Under the pieces are notes generated by a model that saw only the letters and a program-made list of their open reading frames with translations, made no database searches and had not been told where the DNA came from. This document shows, in pieces, positions 8,613 through 14,084 of a DNA stretch of 14,084 nt. A program made the position numbers and the translations under genes. Origin of the DNA: Pseudomonadota bacterium (GTDB lineage: Bacteria > SAR324 > XYD2-FULL-50-16 > JAHJRI01). Position 1 is the stretch's first letter; every line of letters begins with the position of its first letter. The stretch lies in contig JAKSDL010000357.1 of assembly GCA_022360105.1 (NCBI GenBank), positions 1 to 14,084 on the forward strand, given 5' to 3'.

Positions 8613-8777
8613 GGGCGGTTATCAGTTATCCGTTATCAGTTTTGGTCGCTTTGTGATGGCACTTAGCGGTTAGCAATTAGCTTAAAAAGTGTGAACGCAA
8701 ATATTTTTAAAATTGAAAGCGGAGCTTTCACAGACTGTAAATCTGAAATCTAACTTCATAAATCTTAAATGCAAAAG
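8613..8777 (+). repeat. Composite intergenic repeat element, copy 1
   Basis: This lies between vgrG and the HEAT-protein gene and its right end covers that gene's start codon. It holds three tandem heptamers GTTATC[AC] (8618-8638), a small hairpin GTCGC-TTT-GTGAT (8645-8657) that pairs only with G-U wobbles, three tandem heptamers TTAGCNN (8663-8683), and a perfect hairpin TGAAAGC-GGA-GCTTTCA (8714-8730). A stretch similar to copy 2 reaches the ATG at 8769. From the second hairpin to AAAG at 8777, 52 of 64 bases match copy 2 without gaps by my hand count. No ribosome binding site is visible before the ATG. No inverted ends or target duplications were seen, so it is not an obvious insertion sequence. 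Confidence 0.8.
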
Positions 8778-10562
8778 CTATTCGTTCATGATGATGCACC
8801 AGCAGAACTAAAACAGACCGTTGCTGACAATCAAACAGCATTGGATAACGTCCAGGAATTTAAAGCAAAAGCGGATGCCAACGAACTGACCAGGGAAGAT
8901 CTGAGGGAATTGAGCAGACGTCAACTGGCACTGGTAGATCCCTATCTGGCTGGCAATCCTGCGGCTGCTGGACTGGTCAGCGGAGAGATTAATCAGGACA
9001 CTTTGAGAAACCTTGCCAAGCAAAGACTATTGGATACTGAAGCTTTGTTAAAGCAGCAGGGACGATCAGTCATGAAGGTATCATCTCCTGAAGAGTTGCG
9101 TCAGCTTTCCCAATTGTCGACCGAAGATCTGGAAAAAAAGATGCTGCAATCAGTGGAACAGCAAAAACCTGAGCAACCGCAGAAGACTAAAAAAAATAAT
9201 ACTGATGATGGCAAGCAAAAGGCAAAGAAAAAACTGGAACTGAAATTTGGAAAAACAAAGATCGGTTATTCCACCGCATTGGAGGACGAGATATTCGATA
9301 ACCTGGTCTTTACCTATCGACAATGTAAACCGGCGTTTTTTAATCTTCAATCAGAATGGCCCGAAATCGAAAAGATAGAAAGAATGCTGGATGACCTGCT
9401 GGAGCCCATAGAAGAGAATGGGGATCACTATGTGGGACACATCTTTTCCCTGCTTCTCGATGCCGAGGAGCCAATCGAAAAGGAGACAGCCGCCTATGTT
9501 TTGTGTTCAATCCATGACAGTGATGATTCACTGGTTAAGGAGTTGGTTGAACTAGCCGGCGATGAGGAAGAAAACCTCTCCATTCTGAAAAATGCGCTTT
9601 GTTATGGCAGCAACTCAGCGATTACAAAGCTTGCCTATGAATATTTGCAAACAAAAGATAATCTTGCAGCTTTGATGGTGGATGTTCTGGACTATCGAGG
9701 GTATGAAAACGACTTAAGCGAGCACCTGGACGAAAGCGAGCCCGATTTGCAGGCAAAGCTGCTCAAGTTTGAGGCTAAAAAAGGCAGGAGACCCGAGTTC
9801 AGCAGGTTCCCAAAACTACTGGAAGCTCCTGAAGCAGCCCATTATGAAGATGCAGTTCTGGCAGGTTTGCTACGAGGAGACTACAAAGCATTGGTCAGTC
9901 TTCGTGAAACCTGCACAAATCCAACAATGTTAACCGGAAACCTCCCCATGCTACTTGCTTGTTCCGGGGGAGTGGTCGATTTCAAACACCTGACGCAGCA
10001 TCTTTCAAAAGATATCCCCGAAATTGGATTCATCAGGGCTTTAGGATTGTTCGGCTGTCCGGAGATTATTCCCAGGCTCATTGAATTCCTTAGTTTACAT
10101 CAATATCCCATCACTGATGAAAAGGACCTACAAATAAAGGATGCAATATTTGATTCGCTGGAGTTAATCACAGGAGCCGGATTATCGAAACCGGATGTGG
10201 ATATCAAAGAAGGTCCTGAGGGAGAAGAGTACAAGCTTTCAGTAGTTCTTGACTACCAGGAGCTATGGGCAAAGTGGTGGGTTCAAAACATGCAACGGTT
10301 TGACCCAACCAAAAGAGTGCGTCGTGGTGTTGTTTTTACATTGCAAAGCTGTCTTGATGAAATGAGAAATCCATATGGAAATTATTGGTCACGCCAGTAC
10401 TCATACCTGGAACTGATGATTAGATCAGGTATCACTAGTCCTTTTGAAGCAGACCACAATGTGAATGATCAATTAGCCGCCATTGAAATCTGGCAAAAGG
10501 CCACCCTCGATAATCCAATTTTAAAATTGGAAAACCCATGGTGTTTTTCTGGAAAAGGTTAG
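8769..10562 (+). CDS. T6SS-associated HEAT-like protein (TIGR02270-like), 597 aa
   Basis: The region from about 170 onward resembles TIGR02270, a family of HEAT-like helical proteins found in T6SS loci. Residues 170-232 form a helical module (LEDEIFDNLVFTYRQC, RMLDDLLEPIEENG). Helical repeats follow, with units such as AAYVLCSIHD and FIRALGLFGCPEIIPRLIEFL. The C-terminal part has LWAKWWVQNMQRF (about 498-510), which matches the WW..H..RF region I remember in this family. Residues 1 to about 126 are an additional, predicted alpha-helical extension. A Lys/Gln-rich linker (about 127-165) joins the two. No signal peptide is seen. It starts inside the intergenic repeat with no clear ribosome binding site, unlike its neighbours. 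One base separates its stop from the DUF2169 gene, implying coupled translation. Function is unknown; a scaffold for assembling the tip is an inference. Confidence 0.75.
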   Translation: MQKLFVHDDAPAELKQTVADNQTALDNVQEFKAKADANELTREDLRELSRRQLALVDPYLAGNPAAAGLVSGEINQDTLRNLAKQRLLDTEALLKQQGRSVMKVSSPEELRQLSQLSTEDLEKKMLQSVEQQKPEQPQKTKKNNTDDGKQKAKKKLELKFGKTKIGYSTALEDEIFDNLVFTYRQCKPAFFNLQSEWPEIEKIERMLDDLLEPIEENGDHYVGHIFSLLLDAEEPIEKETAAYVLCSIHDSDDSLVKELVELAGDEEENLSILKNALCYGSNSAITKLAYEYLQTKDNLAALMVDVLDYRGYENDLSEHLDESEPDLQAKLLKFEAKKGRRPEFSRFPKLLEAPEAAHYEDAVLAGLLRGDYKALVSLRETCTNPTMLTGNLPMLLACSGGVVDFKHLTQHLSKDIPEIGFIRALGLFGCPEIIPRLIEFLSLHQYPITDEKDLQIKDAIFDSLELITGAGLSKPDVDIKEGPEGEEYKLSVVLDYQELWAKWWVQNMQRFDPTKRVRRGVVFTLQSCLDEMRNPYGNYWSRQYSYLELMIRSGITSPFEADHNVNDQLAAIEIWQKATLDNPILKLENPWCFSGKG

Positions 10563-10563
10563 C

Positions 10564-11574
10564 ATGCGCAATATTGTAAACAAAACCGAATTTGAGACAG
10601 GCCAACATCTGACCCAGGATGGACAAACCGGGGAATCGCTTTGGATTGCAGCCTTAAAAGCCAGTTTTTGTATCGCAAAAAACGGAGAGCTGACTATCGC
10701 CAAAGAGCAAGCGGAAGTTTTATCAGAGCCTGTCTATAGAGATGAAGAACAAGAAAGTAGTCTGCTTTATGAATCCGATTTTGTGATAAAACCGAAAATA
10801 GACCTGTTACTGAATGCACAGGGTCAGGCTACTGAAAATGAAAAAACCAGCAAACAACTGGTCGGAGTTCGCTTGAATCGGTGGAGTAAATTCCTGTATG
10901 TGTATGGCAGTCGGCAATGGATCAAGGTGATGGGTGTTCTAACACAATCTGATCCTCGTCCATTCAACAAGGTTCCAATTACATACGAAAACGCTTTTGG
11001 CGGTGTCGATGAGTTGAGCAAGGATGGTGCATTCGATATCCGAAATCCAGTAGGGAAAGGTTTTGCAGACAGCAAATCACACTTGCCAGATCTGTCTCTG
11101 CCCCAGGTGGAACACCCGGAATATCCGACCAGAAAAAGACCAAAAAAAAACCAGGTAGCGGGATTTGGCCCCATCAGCCGTCATTGGCAACAACGGCACC
11201 AATATGCCGGAACCTATGATGAGGACTGGCAGGAAAGCAGGTTTCCATTGCTGCCCCTGGATTTTGATCCGCAATTCTATCAATCAGCCCCGGAGGATCA
11301 GGTTTTCGATTTTATTGCCGGTGGAGAAACCATGCAACTCATTCATCTTTATCCTGGTGTATCTGAAGTCAATATTGTTATCCCACAAATAGAGATAGGA
11401 TGTACGTTTTGTATCGATCATGAAAAATCGGTTCAACCGGGAAGACTTCAAACATTAATTGTGGAACCGGAAGAATCCAGATTAAGTATGGTTTGGACTG
11501 CATCGGTTAATTGCACAGGCAAAGAGGATAGCCTTGAGTTTGTGAAGTTTGAAAATGAAATTAATTACATTTAG
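10564..11574 (+). CDS. DUF2169 T6SS adaptor/chaperone, 336 aa
   Basis: The sequence carries the hallmarks of DUF2169: PITYENAFGG (138-147), NPVGKG (161-166), GFGPISRHW (200-208), GTYDEDW (216-222) followed by RFPLLPLDFDPQF (226-238), then APEDQ. Members of this family are encoded beside vgrG, PAAR-like and toxin genes. They are regarded as adaptors that help load a PAAR-linked effector onto the VgrG spike; one in Agrobacterium is needed for delivery of a DNase effector. A cytosolic location is expected and no signal peptide is seen. The ribosome binding site (AAAGG) lies in the last codons of the upstream gene. A DUF4150 gene of the same cassette is the likely client, though two other genes and a spike-like protein lie between. 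Confidence 0.9.
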   Translation: MRNIVNKTEFETGQHLTQDGQTGESLWIAALKASFCIAKNGELTIAKEQAEVLSEPVYRDEEQESSLLYESDFVIKPKIDLLLNAQGQATENEKTSKQLVGVRLNRWSKFLYVYGSRQWIKVMGVLTQSDPRPFNKVPITYENAFGGVDELSKDGAFDIRNPVGKGFADSKSHLPDLSLPQVEHPEYPTRKRPKKNQVAGFGPISRHWQQRHQYAGTYDEDWQESRFPLLPLDFDPQFYQSAPEDQVFDFIAGGETMQLIHLYPGVSEVNIVIPQIEIGCTFCIDHEKSVQPGRLQTLIVEPEESRLSMVWTASVNCTGKEDSLEFVKFENEINYI

Positions 11575-11594
11575 ATAGTCAGAAGGAAAAACCC

Positions 11595-12182
11595 ATGAAG
11601 CAGGCAACGCTTATTGTTAAAACAGAAGTCCATGAGACAGGCGACCAGAACATCGCTGATAAAGGGGATCAGGAATCCAATGCTGCTGAAGAAATTAACA
11701 TGCAGCAAACTATCGTTGAAAACCTGCTTAGATCTGCCACGTTACATTTAGGCCGCATAACGCAGATTGACAAAGAAACACAGCAAATTCGTGTGGTTTG
11801 CCCCTCTATTTCAGAGGATGAACAGATAGCAACCTTGGGAAGCCCCTATTTGTCGTATCAGGACCTTTTGTATGCTACTGACAGGTTCAGTTTTGTTGTA
11901 CTTGACTTTCAAACATATGATGGTCAACCGATCATCCGGGATGTGCTTTATTCAATGAACGACAAAGTAAAATCCAACAAAAAGGACCTTAACCATAAAA
12001 ACATTCATATCCTGGCCGATGAGATCACCCTGGAGGGAAAACAAAAGGTAACCATCAAAAGCGGTGATTCCGAAACAGTCTACGAGGCTAAAAAAGGAAA
12101 GCTTACCACGATTGCCAGGAAAATTAGATCGGCGGCCACCATGGAAAACAAAGTCCAAGGCGGCTCTGTGAGGATAAATTAA
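11595..12182 (+). CDS. DUF6484-type T6SS protein with OB-fold and spike-like tail, 195 aa
   Basis: Residues 52-120 (LGRITQIDKETQQIRVVCP, then VVLDFQTYDGQPIIRDVLY) follow the pattern of DUF6484, a small domain of T6SS loci that looks like the OB fold of VgrG. Here it is freestanding. Residues 137-195 (IHILADEITLEGKQKVTIKSG, ending VQGGSVRIN) resemble a short beta-helical spike and match the KGGSV.IN-type end of the family. The second VgrG also ends in KIN. Residues 1-40 are an acidic, polar leader with no signal peptide. The ribosome binding site is AAGGA, about seven bases upstream of the ATG. It may stack with or cap the VgrG needle, but this role is inferred. Family assignment is from memory of the pattern. 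Confidence 0.7.
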   Translation: MKQATLIVKTEVHETGDQNIADKGDQESNAAEEINMQQTIVENLLRSATLHLGRITQIDKETQQIRVVCPSISEDEQIATLGSPYLSYQDLLYATDRFSFVVLDFQTYDGQPIIRDVLYSMNDKVKSNKKDLNHKNIHILADEITLEGKQKVTIKSGDSETVYEAKKGKLTTIARKIRSAATMENKVQGGSVRIN

Positions 12183-12325
12183 CTTGTCGCTTCGCGACAG
12201 CTTTTAGCCATTAGCGTTCAGCAGTCAGCTTACAAAGTGTAAACATACTAGATATCTAGTTTGAAAGCGTAGCTTTCACAACCCGAAAATCTAAAATCTA
12301 AACTCATCAATTTAAAATACAAAAG
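12183..12325 (+). repeat. Composite intergenic repeat element, copy 2
   Basis: This begins right after the DUF6484 stop codon. It holds a perfect hairpin TGTCGC-TTC-GCGACA (12185-12199), four tandem heptamers T[TC]AGCNN (12204-12231), a 14-base palindrome ACTAGATATCTAGT (12247-12260) absent from copy 1, and a perfect hairpin TGAAAGC-GTA-GCTTTCA (12262-12278). The distances from AGCTT to the second hairpin (35 bases) and from there to the gene start region (55 bases) equal those of copy 1. At the place of copy 1's ATG this copy has ATA (12317-12319), and the next gene appears to start at a GTG eight bases later. Confidence 0.8.
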
Positions 12326-12735
12326 TGTTTTTACTTAAGAAAATATTATCCGAGCCAGTCGAAAGTCCTGAATCTATCGATGATAGGCCGATTATCTTAG
12401 AAGATGCCGAAAGTTTGTTGGATCATGCGACGATTACAGATTCTGCTCTAAAGGAACCAATGAAAGTAACATCTATAGAAGAGCACAAAGGGGACATTCT
12501 ATTGGATCTGCTGGAAGATACCTTGTTTTTTATAGAGCAACATCGCATCAAAACTCGGGGCTCTGCAGCGGAGAGTGAAATAAATCTAGTAGAGGATCGG
12601 TTAAACAAGCAATTGGACTGCTTTGCCGCTTATGGAGAAACGGCGAAAAGCTTTCTTTACGATCAATTGAAAAAATCCAATAAACAACAGTCGAAATCCA
12701 TCAAAACGATTCTTTACATGCTGGAAGATGAATAA
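12325..12735 (+). CDS. Small helical protein, possibly related to the HEAT protein's module, 136 aa
   Basis: I do not recognise a named family. The protein is predicted alpha-helical and cytosolic. Residues 57-116 (DILLDLLEDTLFFIEQHRI, then NLVEDRLNKQLDCFAAYGE) resemble residues 170-232 of the 597-aa HEAT protein and the N-terminal module of TIGR02270 as I recall it: an LEDxxF helix, a polar link, then an E.RL...LD....GE helix. If so, this is a freestanding module without HEAT repeats. The start is uncertain: GTG at 12325 is the only good candidate, because TAA lies in frame just upstream, and no ribosome binding site is visible. It sits seven bases before the ketosynthase-like gene, so co-translation is likely. 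Confidence 0.65.
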   Translation: MFLLKKILSEPVESPESIDDRPIILEDAESLLDHATITDSALKEPMKVTSIEEHKGDILLDLLEDTLFFIEQHRIKTRGSAAESEINLVEDRLNKQLDCFAAYGETAKSFLYDQLKKSNKQQSKSIKTILYMLEDE

Positions 12736-12742
12736 TTAAACC

Positions 12743-13816
12743 ATGACCGAACTACACATCGTTGAATGTGATGCACATACACCGTTAGGGTTGACAGCCA
12801 CTGAATCTATAGCTGCGTTCCGTGCAGGTTTGACACGCTTGATGAAGTACGAAGCTTATCAAGATAAACACTGGGAATCGGTAACAGTTTCAATGATTCA
12901 ATATATCCCGGATTATCTTGAGTTGGTTGATCGCTATATCGATATCGGATTGCCTGTTTTGGATGAAATTCTAAAACCAATCGTCAACTTGGATTTGAAA
13001 GGGGCGCAAGTTCCCATCTACATCGGTTTACCCGAAGCAAGACCCGGATTATCTGAAGCTTTGGTTGAAGAATTGGAAGGAGCAGTGACCAACTTCACAA
13101 GAAAGCTGGGCATGGTTCCCAATATTAGCCTGAGTAAGCAGGGGCATGCTTCAGCCTTTATTGCCTTACAGGAGGTTTCTGCCAGATTTGAAAACGGGGA
13201 ACTGGAATTTGCAATCATCGGTGGCATTGAGTCTTATCTCCATGAGTTTACCTTGGACTGGCTGGAGTCCAACAAAAGACTTCATCGTTCTTATGGAACC
13301 AGTGGTTTTATTCCAGGTGAAGGCGCTTCGTTTTTTTTAGTCGCAACAGATCAGTTTATAAAACAACACAAATTGGCTTCCAAAGCGAAGATCATGGGAG
13401 TTTCTTCGAGTAGTGAAGAGAATAGTTTTGGTTCCAAAACTGTAAATTTAGGCATGGGTTTAACGAGAGCTGCTCAGACTGTTCTTAAAGTATTGGAAAA
13501 CGACCAACAGGTGCACCAGGTATTTTGCGGAATAAACGGAGAAGACTACCATTCCATTGAATGGGGTCATACAGCTATTAAACTAGCGAAAAGGATAGAA
13601 AATCCCAAGCAATTTGTATCCGGCACGAAAGCCTGGGGAGACTTGGGGGCAGCTACAGCCCCCATGCTGGTGTGTCAAGCAGTGCACTCCGGCGAATGGG
13701 GTTATGCTTCCGGTCCATTATCTTTATTATTAACAAGTTCCCTGGGGAAGGATAGAGCAGCAGTTTTATTGGACGTGCCAATCAATGAAAAAAGGAGGAA
13801 AAAATGGGCAATGTAA
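12743..13816 (+). CDS. Ketosynthase-fold protein of T6SS cassettes, likely non-catalytic, 357 aa
   Basis: The protein has the layout of a beta-ketoacyl synthase (thiolase fold): VPNISLSKQGHASAFIALQ (125-143), ELEFAIIGGIES (153-164), then SGFIPGEGASFFLV (187-200), matching the conserved GEGA segment. The three catalytic residues seem missing. The Cys position aligns with Ser131 (SKQG in place of CATG). The first His region reads CGINGED (262-268) instead of HGTGT. The second His position is Asp300 in GDLGAA. At 357 aa it is shorter than true synthases of about 410. Such proteins occur beside DUF2169 and PAAR-like genes in T6SS loci, so a structural or chaperone role is more likely than fatty-acid synthesis. 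Its last 13 bases overlap the DUF4150 gene. Confidence 0.85.
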   Translation: MTELHIVECDAHTPLGLTATESIAAFRAGLTRLMKYEAYQDKHWESVTVSMIQYIPDYLELVDRYIDIGLPVLDEILKPIVNLDLKGAQVPIYIGLPEARPGLSEALVEELEGAVTNFTRKLGMVPNISLSKQGHASAFIALQEVSARFENGELEFAIIGGIESYLHEFTLDWLESNKRLHRSYGTSGFIPGEGASFFLVATDQFIKQHKLASKAKIMGVSSSSEENSFGSKTVNLGMGLTRAAQTVLKVLENDQQVHQVFCGINGEDYHSIEWGHTAIKLAKRIENPKQFVSGTKAWGDLGAATAPMLVCQAVHSGEWGYASGPLSLLLTSSLGKDRAAVLLDVPINEKRRKKWAM

Positions 13817-14084
13817 CCGTGAGTGCAAATGGATTAACGGTTGTGCATGTTGGTAGCAAAGGCAAGGCAATGGCCACAATACCCGATGTATGCAAGACGC
13901 CATTCCCTTCTCCGCCTGGGCCACTGCCTCTACCATATCCTAATATCGCCGAATCAAAAAAGGTAAAGAACGGCTCGGTCCTTACCAAAATCGACGGCGA
14001 AAGCACTGCATTGCTTGGCAGTTCTGTTGAACAAAGCCAGGGAGATGAAGCCGGATCATTGGGTGGGATCGTATCGGGGTCAAA
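13804..14084 (+). CDS. DUF4150 PAAR-like tip protein, N-terminal part (runs off right edge)
   Basis: The first 93 codons are visible. They contain the DUF4150 signature: PDVCKTP (27-33), PLPLPYPNIA (40-49), a central KIDGES and SQGDEAGSLGGIVSG (78-92). This domain is a PAAR relative that forms the sharp cap of the VgrG spike and is often fused to, or followed by, a toxin. Whether a toxin domain follows here is unknown because the gene leaves the window. A textbook ribosome binding site (GGAGG, 13794-13798, five bases from the ATG) lies inside the end of the ketosynthase-like gene. The 13-base overlap (13804-13816) suggests coupled translation. DUF2169 adaptors and DUF4150 proteins commonly occur together. 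Confidence 0.92.
   Translation, partial: MGNVTVSANGLTVVHVGSKGKAMATIPDVCKTPFPSPPGPLPLPYPNIAESKKVKNGSVLTKIDGESTALLGSSVEQSQGDEAGSLGGIVSGS

Noticed and set aside
8657..8680. Sigma-54 promoter (TGGCAC near TTAGC)
   Set aside because: The downstream half is not TTGC at the required spacing; the match arises from the heptamer array.
8618..8683. CRISPR array
   Set aside because: The repeats are seven-base tandem units without spacers and no cas gene is near.
10824..11174. 116-codon minus-strand frame opposite the DUF2169 gene
   Set aside because: It lies wholly within a well-supported gene and has no ribosome binding site or recognisable domain.
12183..12205. Intrinsic terminator after the DUF6484 gene
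   Set aside because: The stem is followed by only four T residues, and the matching stem in copy 1 lacks a T-tract, so it is better treated as part of the repeat element.
12743..13816. Functional fatty-acid or polyketide synthase
   Set aside because: The catalytic Cys-His-His residues appear absent and the neighbours are all T6SS genes.

Overview
The window looks like chromosomal DNA of a Gram-negative bacterium of moderate to low GC. It carries an RND-type inner-membrane exporter and type VI secretion (T6SS) spike genes, both typical of diderms. I cannot name the phylum from this sequence alone. The gene set (VgrG, TIGR02270-like, DUF2169, DUF6484, ketosynthase-like and DUF4150 proteins) is best known from Proteobacteria and Myxococcota. 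The intergenic heptamer arrays and hairpins are unlike those of well-studied enterics.

Left block, minus strand (1-3847): a large COG1033/MMPL-like RND exporter of 1193 aa is followed by the start of a TetR-family regulator, which runs off the left edge. A long imperfect inverted repeat (189-263) separates the two genes. Palindromic half-sites upstream of the exporter (3953-4007) are plausible operators for the TetR protein.

Divergent intergenic region (3848-4510): about 660 bases with the operator-like palindromes, a strong hairpin (4076-4100), a possible 41-codon ORF with a good ribosome binding site, a sigma-70-like promoter facing right, and a tiny ORF that ends two bases before the first vgrG.

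Right block, plus strand (4511 to the right edge): a T6SS spike and cargo-loading cassette. In order it holds two paralogous vgrG genes, a TIGR02270-like HEAT protein, a DUF2169 adaptor, a DUF6484 OB-fold/spike-like protein, a 136-aa helical protein, a ketosynthase-fold protein whose catalytic residues appear lost, and the start of a DUF4150 PAAR-like tip protein. The VgrGs form the puncturing needle and DUF4150 should cap it. DUF2169 probably helps load the cap or its cargo. The roles of the HEAT, DUF6484 and ketosynthase-like proteins are not established. No sheath, tube, membrane-complex or ATPase genes are present, and no toxin is visible; a toxin would be expected inside or downstream of the DUF4150 gene, past the right edge.

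The most unusual structure is a pair of related intergenic elements (about 8613-8777 and 12183-12325). Each has heptamer arrays, a first hairpin kept by G-U wobbles in one copy, a second invariant hairpin, and a gap-free similar stretch that runs to the start of the next gene. The two downstream genes may share a helical module, which suggests duplication of a segment.
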